Source: Candidatus Melainabacteria bacterium
GTDB taxonomy: Bacteria > Cyanobacteriota > Vampirovibrionia > Obscuribacterales > Obscuribacteraceae
DNA: 64,000 bases
Reading direction: 5' to 3'
NCBI GenBank assembly: GCA_003153555.1
Contig: PLZS01000084.1
Location: 62,001-126,000 of the forward strand
The notes beneath the pieces were generated by a model. That model was not told the origin of the DNA, searched no databases, and worked only from the letters and a program-made list of their open reading frames with translations. Position numbers and translations under genes: made by a program. Shown piece after piece: positions 1-10,429 of this stretch (its first letter is position 1; every line of letters begins with the position of its first letter).

Positions 1-1037
1 ATGGCATTGCCAACATCAATAGACCAGCTGGCAAACAGCTGGGTCGCAGGAATTAAAAAGATAGCAATTATACTTCGTAAGATTCCGCTAAACGGGCTGA
101 CAGCGTCTTCATCATTCTGTAGCCCGAGCATGCCAAAAGCTAAGTAGCCCTTCAAGTTGGTCATCACTGCTCCCGGTAAAAGAAGCAGAAGCGCCATCGG
201 TATGTAGATGGTTTTATACATTTGCTGCACCATCCAGATGGCCTGAGAGTGCGTCTTGGTCGCCGCTTCTGCCCCAGTTGGAGTTCCAGCACCCTCGTTG
301 GCAACGTTAATAAGCGGAGTGCGACACTCTTCCACACCAGTCGAGAAACCGGTTTCAGCTGCACCAGCAGTTGCATCAGAGACTTCTTGTTGCTGCGCTG
401 CCATGTTTGATTTGGCATTTTGATACTGGCGCTTTGGCGAGTTAATCAACTGACCCGCGGCAATAGCGGCGGTCTGCATGCCCACCATAAACCCCTGATT
501 AGTGGCTAATCCACTGTTCATTGTTGCGGGTAGCTGGGGAGAGTTAGTTTCAAGAATTGACTTGCTAGCTGCCGAAGGCGGGCTGGATGACTCAGTTCTG
601 GCGGGCAGCACATACCACGGCTTGTCTGGCATAATGCCCCAAATGGCTTTGTTCTTGCCACCCTGGTTGAAATAGGAGCAAGCTTTCTGCTGCTTTTTGA
701 CTTGTTGATCTTTAACCTCTTGAGCCTGGTTCTCTGGAGCCGTGGTTTCGACCTTATGTCCAGCATTTGGCTGCATACCTGCTTGGTCAGCCGCGCCATA
801 TTCGCCTGGGGAGGTTTTGAAATTCGACTTCTGGTATTGTTCAGCTTTCGACTCTGCGCTGGCGGCGTCGTTCACTTTGTCATGCAGCTGCCCTTGCGTG
901 ACCACCGACGACAGCTTAGCCTGATTTCCCAGGCCAGACATGCCGTCAGTCGGTAGCGACGCCATCGACTTAGATGTGGCATAGAAAGCGCAGAAAAGAA
1001 GTGATAAGAAGAGATGCTCGATTTTCAGTCTTTTCAT
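1..1037 (-). CDS. Secreted/membrane protein, C-terminus cut by window edge
   Basis: A stop-free frame of 345 codons runs from an ATG at 1037 off the left edge of the window, so the true stop lies outside. The N-terminus (MKRLKIEHLFLSLLFCAFYA) is a typical signal peptide. Residues about 30-265 are hydrophilic and rich in Gln, Ala and Ser, with a few cysteines (for example in ACSYF and EECRTP). Two strongly hydrophobic segments follow, near residues 275-295 and 318-338, so the protein is probably anchored in the inner membrane with a large periplasmic part. The general plan recalls TrbL/VirB6-like secretion components, but I see no diagnostic motif and do not assign a function. No strong ribosome binding site precedes the ATG. 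Confidence 0.75.
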   Translation of the reverse strand, partial: MKRLKIEHLFLSLLFCAFYATSKSMASLPTDGMSGLGNQAKLSSVVTQGQLHDKVNDAASAESKAEQYQKSNFKTSPGEYGAADQAGMQPNAGHKVETTAPENQAQEVKDQQVKKQQKACSYFNQGGKNKAIWGIMPDKPWYVLPARTESSSPPSAASKSILETNSPQLPATMNSGLATNQGFMVGMQTAAIAAGQLINSPKRQYQNAKSNMAAQQQEVSDATAGAAETGFSTGVEECRTPLINVANEGAGTPTGAEAATKTHSQAIWMVQQMYKTIYIPMALLLLLPGAVMTNLKGYLAFGMLGLQNDEDAVSPFSGILRSIIAIFLIPATQLFASWSIDVGNA

Positions 1038-1206
1038 GCGGTTACTCAACGATTGCGCGTCAGATTGCGCTTGGGCTTCCTGGGTGTAGGTTGCAGGTGA
1101 TCATGATCAAAATTGCCCCAGCTCGGAAACTGGAATCTGCTAATAACTTTAGAAGTGTCTACAGCTGCTGTTTTCGGTAAAAGTTTGCAAGGTTCATCTG
1201 TTGTGG

Positions 1207-1440
1207 CTAATAATTTGAAAGCGGGGGAAGACCAACGCCAAAATCGTTTAGGGCAGTTGCCACCAAGCAAGGTGGATTCTGAGCCGCAGACGACATCATC
1301 GCGTCTTGGAGTGACCCATCTATGTACCCAGTTCGAGCAGGTTTGCTGCTATGCAACATGTTGAGGACTGGTTTCTTCTCTGCCACTGTAGCTGAAGAAA
1401 GTTTCTCAAAAAACGCATGCACATTTGATGGGTTATACAC
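1207..1440 (-). CDS. Small hypothetical protein, 77 aa
   Basis: This frame starts with GTG at 1440 and is preceded by a good Shine-Dalgarno sequence (GAGG, nine bases before the start), which is the main reason to accept it. The product has no signal peptide, no clear membrane segment and no family I recognise. It lies 170 bases upstream of the truncated membrane-protein gene on the same strand and could be co-transcribed with it. Other frames here (1046-1270 minus, 1113-1364 plus) lack such a signal. It could still be a chance ORF. Confidence 0.45.
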   Translation of the reverse strand: MYNPSNVHAFFEKLSSATVAEKKPVLNMLHSSKPARTGYIDGSLQDAMMSSAAQNPPCLVATALNDFGVGLPPLSNY

Positions 1441-2271
1441 TGCTGTATTCCTCTCTTATCAGTAAGGGCTAGATTTTGGTAAGTGGCATGCCGTTCGGTT
1501 TAACCCTCTTGGCATGGTTGAAGAATACTTTTCAGATATTACTAAGACATTACGAAAACGAATTTTTCGACTTTAGTGGGAATTCCACCATTGCCAAAAC
1601 TATTAGAGAGGTCCTTGGTCATTTAAACCGATGACGGTTGAAATTTTAGTGAGAGAGAAAACTGGAGCGCGACTGTCCACAGTCGCCCTGGGCACGAGTC
1701 AAGGCGGAACTGGAATCCCGCCCTCCATTTCCGATGGAACTCCGCGCTTCCATTTCTGCGAATCTCTGCGAACTGGATTGAGATCGTGTAAAAAAGAAGA
1801 AGACCGGATCGTAGATCCAGCCCTCTGCCCCTTTTCCATAATTTTCGGTCGTTCGCCTCAGCTGCCGTTCCCTTCAGCACAGCTGCGATGTCGGACCGTG
1901 TTTATAAATTACCGCCGAGAGGTTACCATGTTGTTACTAACAGAGGAAAATTTCGGAGCTCGCAATATATTTCAATATGGAGGAATTGGAGCGCTGGATT
2001 TCCGACATTTTTCGAGTGCAATTCATTTATATAGATATGAATGCGTAACCGGAAAACACCTGGCACCGCATTCGGTATCACCAGGATCCGCCTGAGTGCG
2101 GGGTCAGTCCGCAGTAGTCCTAATCGGCCGGAGTTCTCAGTCATCCGCCTGGAGTTCCATCCGTCCATAGTCCTCGGCGCACAGCTGCAGTATTAGTTCT
2201 ATCTATATTGCAGTCTGCAGTAACAGTGGGAGTTCGTATGTCACAACGTGCGTTCATCGACATGACGCAAC
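1441..2271. other. Gene-poor stretch with palindromes
   Basis: About 830 bases without a gene I can support. Overlapping ORFs on both strands (1631-2095 plus, 1623-1880 minus, 1923-2168 minus) have no recognisable domain and weak start contexts. The left half holds a cluster of short palindromes, listed separately. Around 2120-2190 there is imperfect internal repetition of the type GGAGTTC...GTCATCCGCC / GGAGTTCCATCCGTCC. The right end is the region downstream of the histidine kinase gene. Confidence 0.6.
1664..1821. repeat. Cluster of REP-like palindromes
   Basis: Three hairpin-forming units follow each other. At 1669-1686 GCGACTGT and ACAGTCGC form a perfect 8-bp stem with a 2-base loop, preceded by GGA and followed by CCTGGG. 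At 1703-1722 GGCGG and CCGCC enclose a 10-base core. At 1806-1818 GGATC-GTA-GATCC is a perfect 5-3-5 hairpin. The first unit has the same plan (GAGCG, stem, CC) as the units near 39210-39275 and 8330-8360, so I group them as one loose family. Confidence 0.5.
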
Positions 2272-3822
2272 TTAGGACTGTTCAACCATGTCCGCTACCT
2301 TAGTGGCATTTTTCGGCTCAACTGAGGGAATTGTTTCTTGATCGGGAGTGGGCAGGCGAAACCAAAAGACACAACCTTGACCGGGTTTGCTTTTGACATT
2401 AATAGCGCCACCATGAGCTTCCACAATCAATTTGCAAATCGCCAATCCCAGACCGAAACCTTTGCCGGCACCGTTTTCCAATTGAGCATACTTCTCAAAC
2501 ACCCTCTCTTGTTCTAGCAATTCAATACCAGGTCCTTTATCAACCACAGAAATCGTCACACTGTCTCTGTCCTTCAACGAACGAACAATGACCTTCTCGT
2601 TTTCAGGAGAGAACTTAATCGCATTTGAGAGAAGATTTGTTAGAACCTGTCCTAGCCTAATTTTGTCCGCCAAGATCTTCAAGTCCTCACATTCATTGAC
2701 TAGTTCTATATTCCTTTTCTTCGCCAACTCATAGAGGCTATCTATTGACTCCTGAACCGCCTCTTGAGCATCTAAACTGCTTGGGTGAACCTCCAGCTTC
2801 CCGGCCTCTAGCTTGTCGACAGTCAGTAAGTCTGTCGTCAGAGCAGTTAGACGCTTGATATTACGACCAAGCGAATCGACCTGGCGCTTCACAGTTGGTG
2901 GCAGATCACCGACACGCGGATCAGACAGTATGTCGATTGCGACTTGAGAAGACATCAATGGCGAACGAATATCATGAGCGACCATGTCCATTAAGTATTG
3001 ACGTTGCTCCAAAGCATTGCGCAACTCTGTCGATGCGTCGTGCAAGACAGTGTCCAAATAACTCAACTCATCTGAGCCGGTCACATGCTGGTTTAGTGGT
3101 AACATCTTGGGCAGGCGTTGCGCGTTGTCGACAAGCACACGCAATCTGTTTGTCACCGAGCGGAAAAATATCAAGGCAAAGACAACGGCAAAAATAGTAT
3201 TAGCAGCAATTCCAATCAAGACGATTTGCTTGATCAATACCCGAGATTCTTGCTGTTCTTGACTCTTTTCGTCAAGCCTAGTTTGCTGCGCATCGACCAT
3301 TTTCATGATAGCGGTCGAGTCGCGTCCCGCATCTTTGACCAGCTTTCTGACTCCAGGACCTAATGTTGAGTATGCTTGCATCACAGAAGTTTCGTCGGTA
3401 CCAACGTATGCAAGCAAATTTTTCAATTCTCTTTCAGTAATATCGCGAGACTCCTGAACCTGTTTGTGTAACACAGGATCGTCCGAAGCGGACTGCTCGT
3501 AAAGAACGAACTCGTGGCGCAGACGCTCAACAAATTGTTGTCCCTCGACCAACGTCTTTTCACGGTAAGGTCCCTTCGCTGTAGAGAGAACGTTGAGAAA
3601 TTTCGCCGTGGTGGCTGTGTACAAGATCATGACAGTATTGGCATGCCTGACGATTTCCATAATGTGGTGCTCTTCGTCGGCAATTCTTTCGGTGCGGGCC
3701 GTCAAATCGTAAAGCGCCCACAGACATATGATGTCGATAAAGCACGGCAGTATCACCAGAACCAAGCCGATGTGAAGAATCTTTGTTTTGATTGCCGGAG
3801 TAGCCGGTTGATTGAAACGCAT
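2272..3822 (-). CDS. Sensor histidine kinase (HAMP-type linker)
   Basis: Membrane-bound two-component sensor kinase that should autophosphorylate on His and pass the phosphate to a response regulator. A first membrane segment lies near the start (ILHIGLVLVILPCFIDIICL), followed by a periplasmic helical region of about 170 residues, a second segment (IVLIGIAANTIFAVVFALIF) and a HAMP-like linker. The H-box is MVAHDIRSPLMS. The ATPase domain shows an N-box (NLLSNAIKFSP), a G1 box (DKGPGI) and a G2 box (GKGFGLGLAI). The reading frame can be extended upstream to a TTG at 3882, but there the purine-rich sequence abuts the TTG. I prefer the ATG at 3822, which places the hydrophobic segment near the N-terminus. 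No response regulator gene is adjacent, so it is an orphan kinase. Confidence 0.9.
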   Translation of the reverse strand: MRFNQPATPAIKTKILHIGLVLVILPCFIDIICLWALYDLTARTERIADEEHHIMEIVRHANTVMILYTATTAKFLNVLSTAKGPYREKTLVEGQQFVERLRHEFVLYEQSASDDPVLHKQVQESRDITERELKNLLAYVGTDETSVMQAYSTLGPGVRKLVKDAGRDSTAIMKMVDAQQTRLDEKSQEQQESRVLIKQIVLIGIAANTIFAVVFALIFFRSVTNRLRVLVDNAQRLPKMLPLNQHVTGSDELSYLDTVLHDASTELRNALEQRQYLMDMVAHDIRSPLMSSQVAIDILSDPRVGDLPPTVKRQVDSLGRNIKRLTALTTDLLTVDKLEAGKLEVHPSSLDAQEAVQESIDSLYELAKKRNIELVNECEDLKILADKIRLGQVLTNLLSNAIKFSPENEKVIVRSLKDRDSVTISVVDKGPGIELLEQERVFEKYAQLENGAGKGFGLGLAICKLIVEAHGGAINVKSKPGQGCVFWFRLPTPDQETIPSVEPKNATKVADMVEQS

Positions 3823-4154
3823 TTGTGTTGGAATTCGCTCTGTCAGGAGCTGCTCGAGGCACCCAGGATGCGTACGCTCCAAGCTCCCTAACCGTGAGGG
3901 TATTTAGGATGTACCCGGAAAACGGCGATCTATAAAGCCTGTGAGGGCTAGAGCGGCATATTCCTGGGGCGTGAGAGCGCTTTTGCGGATCTAACCTAAG
4001 CAGGCAGGCGTCTGTAAGCCAATCGAGCGGTTATAACTCCATATGTACCATTTGGAATCTCAACCATATACCTCACTCAGGCTGATTGCTAAAATTGACG
4101 AGCAGTTCGCTTCTTTCCGCAATTCGTTTAATTATTTGTTGAGTTGAGAGGAAA

Positions 4155-4171
4155 ACAACACATGGTGTTGT
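4155..4171 (+). promoter_or_regulatory. 7-3-7 inverted repeat in dnaK leader
   Basis: ACAACAC and GTGTTGT form a perfect 7-bp inverted repeat around the trinucleotide ATG, about 36 bases before the dnaK start. It could be a repressor operator or an RNA hairpin. The enclosed ATG is the start of the short leader frame 4162-4197, so folding would hide that start codon. Confidence 0.4.
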
Positions 4172-4197
4172 ATGTAGAAGTTAGTAATGGAAATTAG
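4162..4197 (+). CDS. Possible leader peptide upstream of dnaK, 11 aa
   Basis: A short frame, ATG at 4162 to TAG at 4195-4197, encodes MVLYVEVSNGN. GAGAGG lies ten bases upstream and could serve as its ribosome binding site. Its stop codon is part of the dnaK Shine-Dalgarno sequence (TAGGAG), so ribosomes finishing the leader would sit exactly at the dnaK initiation site. This suggests translational coupling, but such a short frame can arise by chance. Confidence 0.25.
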   Translation: MVLYVEVSNGN

Positions 4198-6123
<1,926 letters not shown>

Positions 6124-6195
6124 GTATCCATAAGTAGGTATCTACAAAATCGAATTCATCTGCTATGGTAATTCCAATTGGTGGGGTTGCCTGCA

Positions 6196-6459
6196 GTGAC
6201 TTTTTACACATACGTTTTAGAGTGTTCAAATGGTTCGCTATACACGGGCTGGACCAACGATTTAGAACACAGAATCGAAACTCACAACACCGGCAAAGGT
6301 GCGAAATACACTCGGGCTAATCGTCCGGTGCGTCTACTCGCATCATGGTGCTTTGAGTCCAAAACTGAAGCCATGCAACTCGAGTGGAAGATAAAGCACT
6401 TGAATCGCGCCGCAAAATTGAAACTCGTGCACGAACCTTCTTCAATAAACGAAGTTTGA
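6196..6459 (+). CDS. Small GIY-YIG domain protein (YhbQ/UPF0213 type)
   Basis: A single-domain GIY-YIG protein of about 87 residues. The first motif is TFYTYVLEC, the second LYTGWTNDLEHRIETHN, and the conserved Glu lies in AMQLEWKIKHL. The family has the endonuclease fold, and the stand-alone YhbQ-like members are thought to act in DNA repair, but this is not shown by the sequence. I start at GTG 6196 because a GGGG stretch lies nine bases upstream and because the family begins a few residues before the first motif. The frame itself opens earlier, at a TTG at 6178. Confidence 0.85.
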   Translation: MTFYTYVLECSNGSLYTGWTNDLEHRIETHNTGKGAKYTRANRPVRLLASWCFESKTEAMQLEWKIKHLNRAAKLKLVHEPSSINEV

Positions 6460-6508
6460 CGTCCTCTCCGCCCTAAACGACAGGGCTTTACGGAGTATCT
6501 GGTAAGCG

Positions 6509-8308
6509 GTGTCGGAAAATCCTGATTTGGACTCAAGCACACCATCGGTGGAACAGCCTGAATTCACCAGCGCTGGAACTGGCACGAGAGCGCATCCTCT
6601 TACTCCTGCAGACGTGGAACGGGATGGACCGCTTGCAGATTGGCCAATTTGGCTAGTTTCGGGGACCACACTTCTAGCTGGCTTGATTGGCATAGTGCAA
6701 CCACTCTTGGTGCGCGTTGAAAAGCATCCAAAATTATATTCGGCACTCGTTCCATACGAGCTGTATCATCTAAGCAAATCGATTGAAATCGGTTTCGCAC
6801 TTTTGTTGATCTACCTTTCATTCAACTTACTGAGAAAAAAGCGAGCCGCCTGGTGGATGGCTATGCTAATCAACGGCTTATCTGCAACGCTGCAGCTGTT
6901 ACGTATTGGCAGCGAACACTCCGCTTGGATTGCCAAAAGAATTGGGGCAATAGACCTGCCCAATTACTCCGCCATACCGCCGATGCTGGCCTGCGTCTTC
7001 CTAATTATTTTGAGAAATCGTTTCCGCGTAAAAAGCGAATCGCGGTCTATTAGACTGGCGCTGGTAACAAGCACAGTCTTAGTCACTGTGGCAATCGGTT
7101 ATGGCACCTTAGGTTTTTGGCTCCTGGATAAAATTGACTTCGGTGTCAACTTCGATTTGAAGAGCTGCTTTGAACGCGCAATAAATGGTATCACTCAATT
7201 AGGCAACCAGGATCTGACGGCACGCACAAGATATGCAAAATGGTTTATCGAGTCCCTGCAGATGGTCGGCTTCGTGACGCCAATATTCATTGCTGCCAGC
7301 TTGTTTCGACCCATTAACTACAAGCTGAACACGCATCCAAGAGAAAGGCACTTGGCAGAGGAAATATTGAATAAATACGGACGCACTTCGTTGGATAGAT
7401 ACAAGCTCTTGCCAGACAAGTCGTATTTCTTTTCCAAAGATGGGGAGTGTTTCATCGCATATAAAACCGAAGTTTCTATTGCCCTCAGCCTCGGTGACCC
7501 AGTCGGTCCAACTGAAAAATTGTCAGAGGCAACTAAACAATTTTTGGATCACTGCCATGAGAATGGCTGGAACTGCGCCTTTATGCAAGTGCCGGCAGAT
7601 TTCTTGCCGCTCTATGAGAGCCTCAACTTGGACGTGCTAAAAATTGGAGAAGATGGCGTCGTCGAGTTGGAAAAGTTCTGCAAAGAAATTGCCGGCAAAA
7701 AAACTTTCAAAGGCACCGTCAAGAAATTGGATCGTGACGGCTATGTTGTGGTCAAATCGAGCGCACCACATTCAGATGAAGAGTTAAACGAACTGCAAGC
7801 AGTCTCTGACGAATGGCTATCTCTGCCGGGACGCCGGGAACGTGGATTTAGCTTGGGCAAGTTCGACAAATCAGAATTGCGCAACGATACGATCTACAAG
7901 CTTGTGGATCCAAATGGAAAGATGCTTGCCTTTGTCAATCAAGTCAGATCGTATAAAGCCGGTGAAACGACAATCGACCTGATGCGACACCGAGTCGAAG
8001 TGCCAAACGGCGCCATGGACTTTTTATTCGTCAAGCTTCTTACCATGCTAAAGGACGAGGGCTACACGCACTTTAGTTTGGGACTAGCAGCCCTTTCCGG
8101 CGTGGGCACCGAAAGCGACGCCACTCTTCAAGAACGGGCGGTTCACCGAATCTATGAACATATGAACAGGTTCTTTTCCTACAAAGGTCTGCGAAACTAC
8201 AAGGCAAAGTTTGGACCCGAATGGGTATCACGTTACCTCGTCTACGAGTCAGGCACACCAGGACTGGTGCGCACGACAATTGCCATCGCCAAAGCAACAG
8301 AAGACTAG
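6509..8308 (+). CDS. MprF-like membrane protein with DUF2156 transferase domain
   Basis: 599-residue integral membrane protein. The first 280 residues contain about six hydrophobic segments (for example IWLVSGTTLLAGLIGI and LVTSTVLVTVAIGYGTLGFW). The C-terminal 300 residues match the phosphatidylglycerol lysyltransferase (DUF2156, GNAT-like) domain, with YFFSKDGECFIAYK, ALSLGDPVGP and FLFVKLLTMLKDEGYTHFSL. Members attach amino acids to phosphatidylglycerol or have related acyl-transfer roles at the inner membrane, and change surface charge. The start is GTG with GGAG about 12 bases upstream. The substrate cannot be read from sequence. A REP-like element begins five bases after the stop. Confidence 0.85.
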   Translation: MSENPDLDSSTPSVEQPEFTSAGTGTRAHPLTPADVERDGPLADWPIWLVSGTTLLAGLIGIVQPLLVRVEKHPKLYSALVPYELYHLSKSIEIGFALLLIYLSFNLLRKKRAAWWMAMLINGLSATLQLLRIGSEHSAWIAKRIGAIDLPNYSAIPPMLACVFLIILRNRFRVKSESRSIRLALVTSTVLVTVAIGYGTLGFWLLDKIDFGVNFDLKSCFERAINGITQLGNQDLTARTRYAKWFIESLQMVGFVTPIFIAASLFRPINYKLNTHPRERHLAEEILNKYGRTSLDRYKLLPDKSYFFSKDGECFIAYKTEVSIALSLGDPVGPTEKLSEATKQFLDHCHENGWNCAFMQVPADFLPLYESLNLDVLKIGEDGVVELEKFCKEIAGKKTFKGTVKKLDRDGYVVVKSSAPHSDEELNELQAVSDEWLSLPGRRERGFSLGKFDKSELRNDTIYKLVDPNGKMLAFVNQVRSYKAGETTIDLMRHRVEVPNGAMDFLFVKLLTMLKDEGYTHFSLGLAALSGVGTESDATLQERAVHRIYEHMNRFFSYKGLRNYKAKFGPEWVSRYLVYESGTPGLVRTTIAIAKATED

Positions 8309-8312
8309 CTTT

Positions 8313-8360
8313 CCTGGGAGCGCCGACATCCTGGGAGCGCCGGCATCCTTGCCGGCATCG
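8313..8360 (+). repeat. REP-like palindromic element after mprF-type gene
   Basis: CCTGGGAGCGCCG occurs twice in a row. The second copy (8330-8360) continues into a hairpin of the form GCCGGC-ATCCTT-GCCGGC followed by ATCG. The reverse complement of 41726-41755 matches the second copy almost base for base. Both elements lie just after a stop codon and in the sense orientation of the preceding gene. Confidence 0.8.
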
Positions 8361-8425
8361 AACTCGATAGCGCACGACTGAGTTGTAGCGCCAGATTGGA
8401 TTTTAATTGAAAATTAGCGAACGAC

Positions 8426-9268
8426 TTAGCGACGACCGGGAATAGTTTCTTGATCCCCGATAATAGTCTTAAAGCCTATGTTTTGACCATAATTTTGCGT
8501 GAAATTTCCAAGCTTTTCCATGTTCATGCGGCGTGAATTTGGCGGAAACTGGAGAATCGCTAAATTACCATTCAATGACTGAATAGCCATCAAGACGATC
8601 GCGTTGTACATTGGATTTCCACTTTTCTGGTTCAATCGAACGTTCGAGATTCGACCATCGCGAGAAACCGAATAGGCTGCGATTGCACCAATCGGTGGAC
8701 TGTTAGCGAAAGCGGCGTTAGCCAACGAGGAATAGCGCACGAATACTGCTTCAGCCACTCTTCTGTGCCAGGCATCCCAAAGCAATCGCATCTCAGGACT
8801 ACTGTCTGGGTCAGCTGGATTGGCAGCTGGCTGCTGGTCTTGCTGTGCGCCTAAACTATGCGGCATTGATTGTTGCGGCTGCTGACCAGCGGTCGGAACT
8901 CCTTCCTGTCCCTGGAAATTAGGCGTTTCATCCGATTGTGCGTTAAGAGGAAACGGATTACGAGGAGGAGGTGGTGGTGCAGTCATTGTGGGCACCGAAA
9001 AACTTGGCGGCGCGAAAACTGGCTCGGCACTTTGAGTTGGAGGCGCAAACGAGTCCGTTGAACGAACGTCGTTTCGATTGAGAGTGGTTCCAGGCCTGCC
9101 AGATTCTTGGCGGTCTGTATGAATGGCGTTACCCTGCAATACCGTTTGAGCACCTGCTGGGTTTCCGAGAATAAGGCAAGAAAGTAGCGACAGACAGCCG
9201 AGTTGAACTCCAGCAATGTAAGTCGAATGGCTCGCTGCATGGATCTTAGGAAAAATTGACAATCTCAT
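8426..9268 (-). CDS. Secreted proline/glutamine-rich protein with TonB-like C-terminus
   Basis: About 280 residues from ATG 9268. The start region MRLSIFPKIHAASH and the hydrophobic stretch ending NPAGAQ form a signal peptide. Residues about 55-150 are rich in Pro, Gln and Ser (APPPPPRNPFP), typical of a periplasm-spanning linker. The last 120 residues resemble the TonB C-terminal fold, with AAYSVSRDGRISNVRL and LQFPPNSRR. A longer frame reaches 9475, but its first 69 codons overlap a decayed duplicated gene in another frame and have no protein-like character. AGGG lies nine bases before the chosen ATG. No ExbB/ExbD genes are nearby, so a role in energised transport is not supported. Confidence 0.8.
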   Translation of the reverse strand: MRLSIFPKIHAASHSTYIAGVQLGCLSLLSCLILGNPAGAQTVLQGNAIHTDRQESGRPGTTLNRNDVRSTDSFAPPTQSAEPVFAPPSFSVPTMTAPPPPPRNPFPLNAQSDETPNFQGQEGVPTAGQQPQQSMPHSLGAQQDQQPAANPADPDSSPEMRLLWDAWHRRVAEAVFVRYSSLANAAFANSPPIGAIAAYSVSRDGRISNVRLNQKSGNPMYNAIVLMAIQSLNGNLAILQFPPNSRRMNMEKLGNFTQNYGQNIGFKTIIGDQETIPGRR

Positions 9269-9357
9269 AATTGCAAACCCTATATGTACCGACCTAGTAA
9301 TGATTGCGGACAAGCGATTCAAAGTAAATGCGTGATGCACGTATTCTGGCGAGGAAT

Positions 9358-9587
9358 TTATACCGACAAAGCAATTCGCGGCAAGCTCAGAACGACGTCG
9401 GCATGTTGCATCAGCTCTTTCATCATTAACAGAGCTGTGATCTTGCAATCCATGTCCGTCGATTTTGGGTGGCAAAAGATAGAGAGTTGGATTTGGTGAT
9501 CACACTCTCAATTTCTGCCGGCGTCTGAGCGTGTACTATTTGTACAACCCACAAAAGCATTATGGCGATGAAGACTGCCGTTCTCAT
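9358..9587 (-). pseudogene. Decayed tandem duplicate of the 281-aa secreted protein gene
   Basis: An ATG at 9587 overlaps the stop of the preceding gene by ATGA and opens a signal peptide (MRTAVFIAIMLLWVVQIVHA) followed by QTPAEIESVITKS. This parallels QTGADIEGIVSKSK of the gene at 9584-10429. After about 30 codons the copy carries an internal deletion and a frame change. In the shifted frame it reads CHPKSTDMDCKITALLMM and KELMQH, matching CHQKTTDRDCKITALLMM and KELMQH of the intact gene, then stops at 9358. The unshifted frame ends a few codons later at a TAA. It is therefore a truncated, frameshifted paralogue. Confidence 0.8.
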
Positions 9588-10429
9588 CTGTGCATATTCC
9601 AGCGTTCGGTTTCGCGACCCACTCTCCAATTGCCAATAAGATCCTTACCATCGCTGCTCAACTCAAACCTTGCCGCGCCAGTTGTATCGCTCCATGGTTG
9701 ATAGAACGAGATTTCCAAGATGTGCGTGCCTGCATCATACGACCCAGTGAAAGTGCCATTTTCTGACTCTCCTTGATCCCAGTATCCAGTTACCCGCGTA
9801 CCAGCATATTGCGTGATGGTTACCTGTCCGAGATCCGATGTCCAGAGTCCACTAAGGGCGCCCATGACTGGAGTCAAATCGGGATTCGATTCCTTGCTGG
9901 TTGATGATGATGCTTTTATTGGACGTCGAGCTATGGTTTTTCTGGAAACAATGCTCAGTCCATGTAAGCCAAACGCATTTGGCAAAGGCTTTACACTGTC
10001 TGCGTTCATGCGGGAGGACACGCTGCCATACGAAATGTCGATCAAAGACAAGACCTCTTGCACCGGTCTGCCGCTGTCGACTAGAAGTGCGTCCTCTTTT
10101 GTTATGTGGGCTGTCCTGCTGCGACCATTATTTACTTCATCGAAGAAAGTTACTCGTATCCCGCGAATCGTTTTGTAGTGTTGCATGAGCTCTTTCATCA
10201 TCAAAAGAGCGGTAATCTTGCAATCTCGGTCTGTCGTTTTTTGGTGGCAAAATGTCGAAATGCTTACCTGCTCTTGGTTGCTGCTAATCATCGCCCTGAC
10301 TGGATGGCTGGCGTCCACAAGCTTAGATTTGCTGACGATACCTTCAATGTCTGCCCCCGTCTGTGTGTGTGCCATCTGTGGAATCGCCAAAAGAATGATT
10401 GTGCCAGCCAAGATGGTCCACTGTCTCAT
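9584..10429 (-). CDS. Secreted protein, kinase-operon member, 281 aa
   Basis: The signal peptide is MRQWTILAGTIILLAIPQMA, with cleavage likely after AHT. The middle part has two cysteines (STFCHQKTTDRDCKIT) and a helix-rich region. The C-terminal 95 residues (ALSGLWTSDLGQVTITQYAG and so on) form a beta-rich, lipocalin-like domain ending in GNWRVGRETERWNMHR. Its biochemical role is unknown. The start codon overlaps the stop of the upstream Ser/Thr kinase gene by ATGA, and its own stop overlaps the start of a decayed copy of itself in the same way. The kinase and this protein are thus likely translated together. Only an indirect link is likely, because the kinase domain should be cytoplasmic. 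Confidence 0.85.
   Translation of the reverse strand: MRQWTILAGTIILLAIPQMAHTQTGADIEGIVSKSKLVDASHPVRAMISSNQEQVSISTFCHQKTTDRDCKITALLMMKELMQHYKTIRGIRVTFFDEVNNGRSRTAHITKEDALLVDSGRPVQEVLSLIDISYGSVSSRMNADSVKPLPNAFGLHGLSIVSRKTIARRPIKASSSTSKESNPDLTPVMGALSGLWTSDLGQVTITQYAGTRVTGYWDQGESENGTFTGSYDAGTHILEISFYQPWSDTTGAARFELSSDGKDLIGNWRVGRETERWNMHR

Noticed and set aside
1631..2095. 154-aa plus-strand ORF in the gene-poor region
   Set aside because: No recognisable domain, overlaps two minus-strand ORFs and a palindrome cluster, and its composition does not look like the accepted proteins. It is more likely a chance frame.
3900..4150. CIRCE element or heat-shock promoter before dnaK
   Set aside because: The inverted repeat TTAGCACTC-N9-GAGTGCTAA is absent, and no -10 fits the TTGACG near 4096.
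9269..9475. N-terminal extension of the TonB-like protein
   Set aside because: These 69 codons run through the decayed duplicate of the kinase-operon secreted gene in another frame. The signal peptide at 9268 gives a natural start.
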